NCBI RefSeq assembly: GCF_023661085.1
Contig: NZ_JAHDJT010000014.1
Coordinates: 1-14,226, forward strand
Direction of reading: 5' to 3'
DNA: 14,226 bases
Origin: Wolbachia pipientis
GTDB lineage: Bacteria > Pseudomonadota > Alphaproteobacteria > Rickettsiales > Anaplasmataceae
In this document: piece after piece, positions 1-7,173 of the stretch
Numbering within the stretch: position 1 is the stretch's first letter
How the letters are laid out: each line of letters starts with the position of its first letter
Program-made: the position numbers and the translations under genes
The notes under the pieces: model-generated
The model's database searches: none
What the model saw: the letters and a program-made list of their open reading frames with translations, nothing else
Told to the model about the DNA's origin: nothing

Positions 1-290
1 GTATTTTTATTTACTACTCTTGCTACTTCTGCTGCTAATGTTCTGACAATAATAGCTGCATTTTCTATTGTGCTATCAATCACAATTCGTGCTTCAAATC
101 TTGCTTTCAGTGCTAATTCTTCTGTTCCTGGATCTTTTCCCGATTCTAAACTCACAAGCTCTACAAATAACGCTGGCGCTAATAATTCTTTTCTTATCGA
201 TGGATAAATTTCACATGTCTGTATAGACGGTATTTCTTCCTTCAGTGTGCTGCAAATTGTTTGATGTAAATCTGTCCAGAACTTTGTCAT
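1..290 (-). CDS. gpU-like tail terminator protein (partial, runs off left edge)
   Basis: The N-terminal 96 codons are present and the 3' end lies outside the window. The protein begins MTKFWTDLHQTICSTL and continues through IYPSIRKELLAPALFVEL to a segment KARFEARIVIDST. That arrangement, a helix followed by a strand with an acidic or proline-rich stretch and then 'F.A.IVID', resembles the small lambda gpU/minor tail U proteins (about 130 residues), which cap the tail tube and join it to the head. The ATG at 290-288 overlaps the TGA of the gene before it (289-287) as ATGA, so translation is probably coupled. The call rests mainly on lambda gene order (Z then U) and size. Sequence similarity to gpU itself is weak to the eye. 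Confidence 0.55.
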   Translation of the reverse strand, partial: MTKFWTDLHQTICSTLKEEIPSIQTCEIYPSIRKELLAPALFVELVSLESGKDPGTEELALKARFEARIVIDSTIENAAIIVRTLAAEVARVVNKN

Positions 291-802
291 ATCTTTAAAA
301 TATAGTTTAGCTCATGCTTAAAGTATTTCTCAAACTCTCTCTCACTCTCATAATTAACAAGGTCTTTTATTATTCTTGAGCCTTCTGGTTCCAGCGGTAG
401 TTTTACTTCCTTTATTGGCAATGCTGCTCTTCCTTCACGTTTAAACATACCGCTATTTCCTTTTGGCATAACTGCTGCAAATCCTACTATAAACTCATGC
501 TTTCCTACTTTCGATCCTCTTCTTGTTTTTTGTATTTTACCAATTGTTGATGCTCTAATGTCATAGAGATTTGCTCTAATTAACACTTCTAATCTGCTAG
601 TTTTTGCCTTAAAAATTCTTAATCTCTTTCTTATCAAACTTAATTTTATCTTCTTTTCCTCACTAATTTCTTTTGCTGTCTTCAATTTTAGCCATAGTGC
701 TGTTCTGTTTAACGCTCTCACTATTGCTAATTCTATTTTTTTTCTTTTAGCATTTACACTTTCTATTACCTCATTACTATTAACTTCTATATGCACAGAC
801 AT
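287..802 (-). CDS. Prophage minor tail protein Z-like (gpZ)
   Basis: A basic protein of 171 residues, close to the 192 of lambda gpZ, which is needed for proper head-tail joining. It has a long charged helical N-terminal part (ESVNAKRKKIELAIVRALNR, then WLKLKTAKEISEEKK), a basic middle (RLRIFKAKTSRLEVLIRANL), and a C-terminal half with GKHEFIVGFAAVMPKGNSGMFKR and RAALPIKEVKLPLEP. The last two fit the gpZ pattern in which 'G.FkR.g..R.pI.e..gP' ends the domain. I chose the ATG at 802 because GGGGTG lies a few bases upstream and because the preceding gene stops at 806-804, one base away. An in-frame ATG at 814 and a longer frame to 886 exist but would overlap that gene. It sits between FII-like and U-like genes, as in lambda. 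Confidence 0.65.
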   Translation of the reverse strand: MSVHIEVNSNEVIESVNAKRKKIELAIVRALNRTALWLKLKTAKEISEEKKIKLSLIRKRLRIFKAKTSRLEVLIRANLYDIRASTIGKIQKTRRGSKVGKHEFIVGFAAVMPKGNSGMFKREGRAALPIKEVKLPLEPEGSRIIKDLVNYESEREFEKYFKHELNYILKI

Positions 803-803
803 T

Positions 804-1109
804 TTACACCCCATACGCTTCGATTCGCCAGACCATTCCAGATTTATCTCTAAGTGGTGGTGTGTGTATTTTGTATTTGCAATCACCTATAACAAAAATA
901 TCTCCTACAATTGGCCTCAGTATATCAAAAATGCTTACCTCAAGAAAAAGCATCTCTCCCACAAATTGTCCTTCACCAATCTCGTATAATTTATCTGGCT
1001 GTTGCTTTAATACCTGTACCATATATGACTTATCCTTTGATTTATATAAAGCCACTTCTCCTAAATGGGCAAAACAATCTTTAAATAATCTCTTAATATT
1101 CTCTTGCAC
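804..1109 (-). CDS. Head-tail joining protein, lambda FII-like
   Basis: A 101-residue protein (lambda FII has 117). The C-terminal half reads DILRPIVGDIFVIGDCKYKI, then HTPPLRDKSGMVWRIEAY. This is the small beta-barrel signature of the FII/gp-attachment family: '.lr.GD...I....y.v...P..D..g...l.L'. FII caps the filled head and provides the surface for tail docking. The start is a GTG at 1109-1107 preceded by GGAGA at ideal distance (CGGAGAAACGTG); no ATG lies in frame upstream. It follows the major capsid gene after an 83-base gap and ends one base before the gpZ-like start, consistent with its lambda position apart from the absence of an FI gene. Confidence 0.7.
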   Translation of the reverse strand: MQENIKRLFKDCFAHLGEVALYKSKDKSYMVQVLKQQPDKLYEIGEGQFVGEMLFLEVSIFDILRPIVGDIFVIGDCKYKIHTPPLRDKSGMVWRIEAYGV

Positions 1110-1192
1110 GTTTCTCCGCTATATACTAACATTTATATGCTAAGAAGAGGTAAAGCATTCTTCTGCCTCACACCGCTTTATATTTGCTCTAC

Positions 1193-2197
1193 CTATGTTG
1201 CAACGATCTTGACTAGTATCGCTGGACGGTGGCACATTGGCAGAGGGTTTGACTGCGTATGCAAATCAGTCCCTCTATCAAATCTTCTTGGCTCTTGTTT
1301 TGCATATAGTGGCTGTCCTAGTGTATTTACTGTTTCATTAAAATCTGCTGGTGCAAAATATGTTGTAAATGTGCTCGCTGTTCCTACTGGAAAACAGTGT
1401 CCTGTATCTCTTTCTATAAACCTTCTTACGGTTCCTTCAGGATCAGTTGCTTGCCCTCTATATTCCTCAAACGTGATTCCACAAAACGTAAATCCTGATC
1501 TCATATCATTCCTTAGCGCTGCTCCTTCTTGCCATCTCTCGTATGCTTCTTTCACTTTACTATGCGAAGTTAGTGCATCAAAAAACTCAGGGCTTACCAA
1601 GGCATGAATTCCGGTCATATATTCACCACTTAGATTATCTTCTATATGCCGGAGTACTTCCATACACTTACGCTTTACATCAGTTGTTGCAGTTCCTAGT
1701 GCAAAATTTACTACTTTTGGTGTGATTTCAAATTCGTTGTACAGATTTAATAATTCTGACCCATCAGCATCTAAAATTATTCCTTTTAGCGCTCCCATTC
1801 GCAAATGCTCTAATGTTATTGCATGTTTGTTTCTCATTAGCTGCAAATGATCAGTTATTACATCTGCAAGCGCTTTAAGTTCACTCTCTGATCCAAATGC
1901 CCTTATTCCTTGTACTTCTTCTGGCAGCACTACATCATCATGCGGAATGTGCGGAATCGTAAATGTTCTTATCTTTCTTTTTCCTCTTTTTCCTACTGTT
2001 GCTGGTGCTCCGGGTACTTGCGTTGGTAGTAAACTTAACACTCCGTTGTGTTCTTCTATCGTAATATGTCTAAATCTTACTGACCTACTTGGAAACAAAT
2101 TTAAATTTTCAACACGTCCATAATTTATCGGCAATATATTCATCGCATTTGTTAGTGCCGTCATGCTAAATGCTGTGTTTGTAAATGGATTTTGCAT
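1193..2197 (-). CDS. Phage major capsid protein (lambda gpE family)
   Basis: A 334-residue protein (lambda gpE has 341) that would form the icosahedral shell. The family features are clear. The N-terminal part is MQNPFTNTAFSMTALTNAMN. A loop with GKRGKRKIRTFTIPHIPHDD is followed by the hallmark VVLPEEVQGIRAFGSESEL and then a helix-rich peripheral domain with LEHLRMGALKGIILDADG. The C-terminal part contains EYRGQ..., the 'IERDTGHCFPVGT' turn and TYFAPADFNETVNTLGQPLY. The ATG at 2197 is chosen because AAAGGGGGAAAAG precedes it; an in-frame codon at 2272 would extend into the decoration gene and adds a Lys-rich leader not seen in the family. It lies directly downstream of the D-like gene, as in lambda (D-E). 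Confidence 0.9.
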   Translation of the reverse strand: MQNPFTNTAFSMTALTNAMNILPINYGRVENLNLFPSRSVRFRHITIEEHNGVLSLLPTQVPGAPATVGKRGKRKIRTFTIPHIPHDDVVLPEEVQGIRAFGSESELKALADVITDHLQLMRNKHAITLEHLRMGALKGIILDADGSELLNLYNEFEITPKVVNFALGTATTDVKRKCMEVLRHIEDNLSGEYMTGIHALVSPEFFDALTSHSKVKEAYERWQEGAALRNDMRSGFTFCGITFEEYRGQATDPEGTVRRFIERDTGHCFPVGTASTFTTYFAPADFNETVNTLGQPLYAKQEPRRFDRGTDLHTQSNPLPMCHRPAILVKIVAT

Positions 2198-2234
2198 TTT
2201 TTCTTTTCCCCCTTTTGTATTTTTAATAGTTTTT

Positions 2235-2609
2235 TTAAGCTCCCTTGCGGATAATGATCCCTCGTCCTTCAAGTTGCTTTATTGCTGCATTTTTCTGCTC
2301 TTCAGTGATATTTGCTGGCCACACAACTGCATGATCTGCTAGCATTGCACTGCGAGTAATAATCACTCCTTTCATATCAGAATCTTTGCTATGTATATCG
2401 GTTGTAATTACTCCTACTGCTGTTTGTGTGCCGTCTGTTCCAGTGGGGTTCAGCACTCTAATAAAACCATCATCTGTCTTCTTGGCAACTACTGTACCAA
2501 GTTTAATATTTTGACCTTTCGCTACAGTTATTTGGTCTCTTGAATATAGACTTGATACCTCATACTTTAATAAGTCACCTAGATTATTTTGTTCGCTTAT
2601 ACAACTCAT
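2235..2609 (-). CDS. Head decoration protein D-like
   Basis: A 124-residue protein (lambda gpD has 110). The stretch LLKYEVSSLYSRDQITVAKG is followed by NIKLGTVVAKKT, a PTGTDGTQTAVGVITTDI region and a C-terminal MLADHAVVWPANITEEQKNAAIKQL. This matches the HDPD family, in which 'R....i..G..l..GtVlg' and 'A.GI....vd' precede a hydrophobic strand '.a....a.v....l.w'. Trimers of D clamp and stabilise the expanded capsid. A strong Shine-Dalgarno (AGGAGAG) stands before the ATG at 2609. It lies between the protease/scaffold and major capsid genes, exactly the lambda C-Nu3-D-E order. Confidence 0.85.
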   Translation of the reverse strand: MSCISEQNNLGDLLKYEVSSLYSRDQITVAKGQNIKLGTVVAKKTDDGFIRVLNPTGTDGTQTAVGVITTDIHSKDSDMKGVIITRSAMLADHAVVWPANITEEQKNAAIKQLEGRGIIIRKGA

Positions 2610-2631
2610 AAATTTCTCTCCTTAACTGCTT

Positions 2632-2664
2632 ACCGCCGCTTTTATCAATGCTATATACGGCGGT
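2632..2664 (-). other. Intergenic hairpin upstream of the decoration gene
   Basis: ACCGCCG (2632-2638) and CGGCGGT (2658-2664) are perfect 7-base inverted arms around a 19-base AT-rich loop, in the 67-base gap between the protease/scaffold gene and gene D. No T-run follows on the minus strand, so a simple intrinsic terminator is unlikely. A role in mRNA processing or in raising D/E expression relative to upstream genes is possible but unproven. Confidence 0.35.
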
Positions 2665-2676
2665 TATAAAAATACT

Positions 2677-2946
2677 TTAACTCCTACGACTTCTTGCTAC
2701 CTGTATCATTAAATCTTCTCCTGAATTCTGTGGTATTGCACTCAGTATTTCTGTCTTCTTCGTTCGCTCTGCTAGCAGTTCCATTAAAACTTCCCTGGCT
2801 TGCTCAACACTTACGCCCTGCTCAATAAATTCTCCTATTTTCTCTGGCATTCGTGATAAGTTACATAAACGTATTAATTCAAGAACTTCATTACGATACT
2901 TAGTTAAATTATCAGTTTCTAGGTCAGTTCTAGTTTGTTCATTCAT
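2677..2946 (-). CDS. Nested in-frame scaffold protein candidate (lambda Nu3-like)
   Basis: Inside the protease gene, codon 255 is an ATG (2946-2944) preceded by AGGAG (2958-2954) with a 7-base spacer, an ideal internal translation start. The product would be the last 89 residues: MNEQTRTDLETDNLTKYRNE onward, a charged, helix-forming, probably coiled segment that ends in MIQVARSRRS. In lambda, the scaffold Nu3 is made in just this way from an internal start within gene C, and shares the protease C-terminus. Lambda Nu3 (132 residues) is longer. The start signal is seen in the sequence; the function is inferred from this parallel. Confidence 0.6.
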   Translation of the reverse strand: MNEQTRTDLETDNLTKYRNEVLELIRLCNLSRMPEKIGEFIEQGVSVEQAREVLMELLAERTKKTEILSAIPQNSGEDLMIQVARSRRS

Positions 2947-3708
2947 AGTAATACTCCTGTTTTTATTAATAGATGAAAGAATTGTAATTCCGTCTGCAAG
3001 TCCCACTTCTATTGCATTCTTGCCAAAATAAAGCCCTGCTTCTGTATTTTTTATTGCTTGTACAGAAAGTCCTCTGTTACGTGCTATAAGTTCAGTCAGA
3101 ATTTCATATAAGCGATTTACTTCCTCCTCTAAACTTTTTAAGCTTTCTGAACTTATCGGCTCATGTGGATTTAAATCATTCTTTCTCTTGCCTGTAAAAA
3201 TAGTTGTGTATTTTATTCCACATTTTTCATCAAACCCACTTTGATCTATATGACTTGCTATTACTCCTATACTCCCAACTCCTGAAGTGCGGGTGAGAAA
3301 AATCTTTTCAGCGCTAGAAGCTATAGCATATGCAGCAGAGTACACATCATCGTTTGCTATTGCCACAATTCTCTTTTTTGCTCTTGCACTGTAGATAAAA
3401 TCAGCTAAGTCGAAAATACCGTTTACTTCTCCTCCGGGACTATCTATGTCCAGTAAAATAGTCTCTATACTACTATCTTCTAATGCTTGCTTTACTTGTA
3501 CTTCTATTTGCTCATATGATGTCATCCCGAGCATTTCATCAAACGCACCCGGTTTTTTAGTTAAAATTCCATGAATTGGTATAATTGCAGTTCTTTCTAC
3601 GTTACTTTTGATGGAGTGATTTTTGAAAATTGGCTGTTTTTCTTTGTATAACGATAGCAGCTCAAAACTCCTTGGTTCAAGCATTAATGGTTTTCCTAAG
3701 AGCATCAT
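2677..3708 (-). CDS. Capsid maturation protease, S49 family (lambda gpC-like; WO 'orf7' minor capsid gene)
   Basis: A 343-residue protein of the SppA-like S49 peptidase family, which in lambda-type phages processes the prohead. IIPIHGIL (about 42-49), LLDIDSPGGEV (85-95), and NDDVYSAAYAIASSA (119-133) form the active-site core. Ser124 is the expected nucleophile and Lys176 in TGKRKND the expected general base, 52 residues apart as in bacterial SppA. SGVGSIGVIASHID (142-155) is the usual strand-turn. The C-terminal 90 residues leave the protease fold and are charged and helical, like a scaffold. The ATG at 3708 overlaps the portal TGA by four bases (ATGA). From memory, stretches near 2760-2790 and 3150-3172 resemble the widely used WO orf7 primer sites, supporting a phage WO origin. 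Confidence 0.88.
   Translation of the reverse strand: MMLLGKPLMLEPRSFELLSLYKEKQPIFKNHSIKSNVERTAIIPIHGILTKKPGAFDEMLGMTSYEQIEVQVKQALEDSSIETILLDIDSPGGEVNGIFDLADFIYSARAKKRIVAIANDDVYSAAYAIASSAEKIFLTRTSGVGSIGVIASHIDQSGFDEKCGIKYTTIFTGKRKNDLNPHEPISSESLKSLEEEVNRLYEILTELIARNRGLSVQAIKNTEAGLYFGKNAIEVGLADGITILSSINKNRSITMNEQTRTDLETDNLTKYRNEVLELIRLCNLSRMPEKIGEFIEQGVSVEQAREVLMELLAERTKKTEILSAIPQNSGEDLMIQVARSRRS
2954..2958 (-). promoter_or_regulatory. Internal ribosome binding site for the nested scaffold
   Basis: AGGAG on the minus strand, seven bases before the internal ATG at 2946. It is as strong as the site of the neighbouring decoration gene, which is unexpected in the middle of a coding sequence. Confidence 0.6.
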
Positions 3709-5111
3709 AATCCTTTACAATCAGAGTCAAACATTAAGTTGAGACTATTTGCACGCTTTTGATCTTCTGCTATTTCTTGGTCAATTTCTTCTACATCGTA
3801 ACCCATTTCTGATACTACTTCTGCTCGACTCTTAAATCCATTCCTTACTGCCATTTGCTGTGCTTGCTGGTCTTTCAGTGGATCCACCCAATCAAATCCC
3901 TGTGGTATCCATTTTACTTCTTCTTTCGCTGCTTTTACTACTTTTTCATCTATACAGAGTTCTCCAGAAAGTACTGCTAACTCTAGCCATCTACTCCATA
4001 CTGGTCTGCAAAACTGGAATACCATAATGTTATGTTGCAGCATAGCGCATCGACGACGAAACTCTATTAATCCCGCTCGAATGGATGAATAATTAACACC
4101 TGTTAAATCTCCTGTTAGCTGCTCATATGTTATTCCTGTACCTATTGCTATTGCCCTCAGTTGCTGTCTCATGAATGCTTCATAACTTCCTCCAACATCA
4201 GACGGCTCTGAAAATTTTATATCTTCTCCTGGGTCTAAAAGCTGCATTGTTCCAGGTTCTAGGCCAGATAATGCTACTCCTTGCTCACTTGCTTCACCTT
4301 CTCCCATGATATTTGCTTCTGGATCGAGTCTTGTAATAAATCCAGCAAACATTGCTGCAGTTTTCTTTCTCACCAGCTCTGCATCATCATATTGATCAAG
4401 CTCATAAAGCTTCAGCAGTATATTAGAAAGCCAAGGCTCCCCTCTGATTTGCCCAGGTCTTAATGGTCTATAAATATGTAAAACATCATTTGCTGGCACT
4501 CTCACTGATTCTCCAAACGAGCCTTCACCAGGGTGTTCTTTAAATAGGTAATATGCTTCTCTTTGCCCAAGCTTGTTAAACTCAATCCCGTTTCTTATTA
4601 CATTACCATTTCCTAAAGTTTGATTTGTTTTATTATCTAAATGTTCAGACTCAAGTACTTGCAGTTGTAATGGCACAGAAAATCTATCTTCCAGCTTTCT
4701 CGTTCTTAAACATACAAAACATTCTCCTCCCTCTATCATATTTCTGCATACTAGAGCTTGTAATCCATAAAAATCACTTATTCCACAGCTATCTGCTTCA
4801 TCTGTCCATTTTAGCCATAATTCTTGCACTTTCTTTCGAAATTCTCCATCTCTTGCTTTTGATTGTGGTTTTATTCCTGTTCCAATAGAGTTACTTACTA
4901 TTATATCAATGATATTTGCTGCATATGGATTTTTTCTCACCATGTCACGAGAGCGGCTACGTAAGTGCCCAAGGCTCTGAGAAAGTAAATTATTTATGCT
5001 TCCTAACTCTGGTTGAAAGTGAAAAAATCTTCTTCCTGAGCCTGCTGCATCCCATGCAGAGCTTTTTATCTTTGGTTTGTTAAATAATTGCTTGAAGGTT
5101 TTGAGCAGCAT
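3705..5111 (-). CDS. Phage portal protein, lambda gpB family
   Basis: A 468-residue protein (lambda gpB has 533) that forms the dodecameric ring at one capsid vertex through which DNA enters and leaves. Typical blocks are visible: LRSRSRDMVRKNPYAANIID (about 50-69) and SNSIGTGIKP (73-82); GEPWLSNILLKLYELDQYDD then AELVRKKTAAMFAGF (224-258), the clip/stem region; and YEQLTGDLTGVNYSSIRAGL (329-348), the most conserved block of the family. An acidic C-terminus follows. The ATG at 5111 directly abuts the TAA of the gpW gene, and the portal stop overlaps the protease start by four bases, so B and C are probably coupled. Position after terminase and gpW matches lambda A-W-B. Confidence 0.93.
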   Translation of the reverse strand: MLLKTFKQLFNKPKIKSSAWDAAGSGRRFFHFQPELGSINNLLSQSLGHLRSRSRDMVRKNPYAANIIDIIVSNSIGTGIKPQSKARDGEFRKKVQELWLKWTDEADSCGISDFYGLQALVCRNMIEGGECFVCLRTRKLEDRFSVPLQLQVLESEHLDNKTNQTLGNGNVIRNGIEFNKLGQREAYYLFKEHPGEGSFGESVRVPANDVLHIYRPLRPGQIRGEPWLSNILLKLYELDQYDDAELVRKKTAAMFAGFITRLDPEANIMGEGEASEQGVALSGLEPGTMQLLDPGEDIKFSEPSDVGGSYEAFMRQQLRAIAIGTGITYEQLTGDLTGVNYSSIRAGLIEFRRRCAMLQHNIMVFQFCRPVWSRWLELAVLSGELCIDEKVVKAAKEEVKWIPQGFDWVDPLKDQQAQQMAVRNGFKSRAEVVSEMGYDVEEIDQEIAEDQKRANSLNLMFDSDCKGL

Positions 5112-5336
5112 TTATAAAATTCCTTTACTCGTTGAAAAAACAATTTTCCTCTTTGGCCTCATACCTGCAACTTTTAACCCCGCTTTTATTCGTTGCCTGA
5201 GCTCCAATAAATCCTTTATTTGAACTTCCCCGTACCGCACAACATGGTCACCATATGCAATTGAGACAACTCTTTCTCCGCTTTGCAGTTTTTGAATTGC
5301 TTTCTCAACTTGAGTTAAATACTCTTCACTGTACAT
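5112..5336 (-). CDS. Head-tail connector gpW-like
   Basis: A small protein of 74 residues (lambda gpW has 68): MYSEEYLTQVEKAIQKLQSG, then ERVVSIAYGDHVVRYGEVQI, KDLLELRQRIKA and a basic tail. The pattern of helix, beta-hairpin with G.r......g..v.y......dL, and second helix is that of the gpW family, which sits beneath the portal after packaging and prepares the head for tail binding. The ATG at 5336 overlaps the end of the terminase gene by 11 bases. A TTG at 5348 would add four residues (MVIK) and cannot be excluded. The gene sits between terminase and portal, as in lambda. Confidence 0.82.
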   Translation of the reverse strand: MYSEEYLTQVEKAIQKLQSGERVVSIAYGDHVVRYGEVQIKDLLELRQRIKAGLKVAGMRPKRKIVFSTSKGIL

Positions 5337-7173
5337 TTTGATTACCAAGCCATTTACTCTGTCTTAATTTTTTGGGCTTTTTGCTTTCCATTTTTCCACT
5401 CAAACTATTCCATTTACTCTCTGACCACCTATCAATACCAAGAGCAATAGATGCTGCTCTCGCATAAATTCGGCAATCCAGTACTTCATTTCTTTCTCTT
5501 ACCTTTTGCCACTCTTGTTTGGTGTATCCTTTTACTACCTTGCTGACTAATTGCTCTGCCGTTAGCTGTTTAAAATATTCAGGTGCATACTCGGGAAAAT
5601 GACAATATCCAGGTAGAGCTTTTCCCTCTTCTTCTTTCAAAATATTAAGTAATTGAAAAAGCTCTGACTTTAATATCGATACTCCTACTGGCCATAGCTT
5701 TATTCCTCTTTTCAGCTTTTGACCACCAACTGTTATATCTACTCTACTTGGGCTGCTAAGTGGTACTAGTGCTTTATTTACACCTTTGACTGCCATCACT
5801 CTTCCAGACCCTTGATGACTTCTCACCCAGTTGTAAACTTCCTGCGTTGCATACCCTGCATCAACCGCCATCATACTTATCATATATTCAAACCCATTTT
5901 CACCAATAAAATGATGATTGAGTAACTCTGAAAGTTTTTTCCATACTTCTCCACCCCCAGTATCTCCTTCAAATACTTGGTAGTCTATTGACCAACTTTC
6001 ACGGCTTTTTCCCCAGGCTACAACTTCTACTTCTAACCGATCTTTTTGTACATCTACTCCTGCTGTGAGTACCACTTCGCCTTTTGGTACTGTACCAATC
6101 TGAAAAGATTCTCTTCTGTTAAATAATTGCTTCCAGTCTGGTACTTCTCCTTTATCTACCCAGGTTTCTCCAAGTGTGGTATTTATCCAAACTTTCAGTA
6201 ATTGTTCACTTTCCTTTGCATGGAGAAAATCTTCTACTGCTTGTTGCCAACTATACCAGCCAACTGGACTATAAAGACTTGAAAGATGAAATCCTTTTTT
6301 CTCACCTTTTACTCTATTAGTAGGCCTCCATTCTCCACGCTCAAGCATCTCTGTCTTTTGATGATTTTCTATCTTTTCACCACATTCTATACATATATAG
6401 TGTGCTGTTTTTGAGTCATTGTTTTCCCATTTTATTTGTGACCATTTTAATACTTGATAGTAATTACAATGCGGACATGGTACAAAAAAATATCTCTTAT
6501 CCGTTGCTTCAAATTCCTTTTCAATTCTACTTATTCCATGAATCGTTGGCGTTGACACTAAAAAAATCTTTCGCCGTGCAAATGTATTAGTTCGAGCAAT
6601 ACTAAGCAGTACTGGATCTCCTTCACCTCCTGAATCTCCTGGATAGGCGTCTATTTCATCAAGAAAGAGATATTTTACTGGCATAGAACGAAGTCCTACA
6701 CTGCTGTTTGCTCCGGTTATTACTACTATTCCACCTGGAAATTCCTTACTTTGTACAGTATTGCCTGAATCTCTTGACCTTGGATCTTTTACTTTATTTT
6801 TTAAACATGGTGTACTCTCTATCAACGGTGCAAATCTTCCCTTTGACCAACGTTTTCCCATTTCAACTGTCGGCTGTACTACTAACATTGGACCTGGTGT
6901 TTGATCTATGATATAGCCAATCCAATTGTTACCAGCTTCTGTTCCTCCAATCTGTGCTCCTTTCATGAATACTACTTTTTCAGCCTGTGAAGAAGGAGAA
7001 AGTGAATCCATGATTTCTTTTAAATAAGGAGTTTTCTCTGTTCTCCATTTACCTGGCTCTGATGCTGCAGTTGGCGCTAAAACTCGATACTCATTCGCCC
7101 ACTCTGATACTTTAAGCTGCGGATCTGGTCTTAAACCTTCAGAAAAAGATGTAGCGTATATCATTGTCTGCAT
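5326..7173 (-). CDS. Terminase large subunit (lambda gpA family)
   Basis: A 615-residue motor and nuclease (lambda gpA has 641) that cuts concatemeric phage DNA and pumps it through the portal. The N-terminal ATPase has a variant Walker A at VVFMKGAQIGGTEAGNNW (about 67-84), Walker B at YLFLDEIDAYPGD (168-180; Asp172, Glu173) and the coupling motif FLVSTPT (204-210). A zinc-finger-like pair follows, CPHC (233-236) and CIEC (261-264). The nuclease part offers acidic residues in GVDVQKDRLEV (Asp374), MAVDAGYAT (Asp438) and EVLDCRIYA (Asp566). The 5' end overlaps the ankyrin gene's stop: ATG at 7173 is used here, while an ATG at 7164 overlaps that stop as ATGA and would remove three residues. 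The small subunit is not adjacent; the ankyrin gene lies between them. Confidence 0.95.
   Translation of the reverse strand: MQTMIYATSFSEGLRPDPQLKVSEWANEYRVLAPTAASEPGKWRTEKTPYLKEIMDSLSPSSQAEKVVFMKGAQIGGTEAGNNWIGYIIDQTPGPMLVVQPTVEMGKRWSKGRFAPLIESTPCLKNKVKDPRSRDSGNTVQSKEFPGGIVVITGANSSVGLRSMPVKYLFLDEIDAYPGDSGGEGDPVLLSIARTNTFARRKIFLVSTPTIHGISRIEKEFEATDKRYFFVPCPHCNYYQVLKWSQIKWENNDSKTAHYICIECGEKIENHQKTEMLERGEWRPTNRVKGEKKGFHLSSLYSPVGWYSWQQAVEDFLHAKESEQLLKVWINTTLGETWVDKGEVPDWKQLFNRRESFQIGTVPKGEVVLTAGVDVQKDRLEVEVVAWGKSRESWSIDYQVFEGDTGGGEVWKKLSELLNHHFIGENGFEYMISMMAVDAGYATQEVYNWVRSHQGSGRVMAVKGVNKALVPLSSPSRVDITVGGQKLKRGIKLWPVGVSILKSELFQLLNILKEEEGKALPGYCHFPEYAPEYFKQLTAEQLVSKVVKGYTKQEWQKVRERNEVLDCRIYARAASIALGIDRWSESKWNSLSGKMESKKPKKLRQSKWLGNQNVQ

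Noticed and set aside
1143..1164. Inverted repeat AGAAGA/TCTTCT between capsid and FII-like genes as a terminator
   Set aside because: Only a 6-base weak stem, no T-run follows, and the downstream genes appear to belong to the same operon.
1104..1607. Plus-strand open frame of 167 codons opposite the capsid gene
   Set aside because: It is antisense to a clear major capsid gene, has low-complexity Ser/Cys/Leu composition, and no ribosome site. The same holds for the other plus-strand frames below 10 kb.
2198..2272. Extension of the major capsid frame upstream to 2272
   Set aside because: It overlaps the decoration gene and a strong AAAGGGGG ribosome site points to the ATG at 2197; capsid length then matches lambda gpE.
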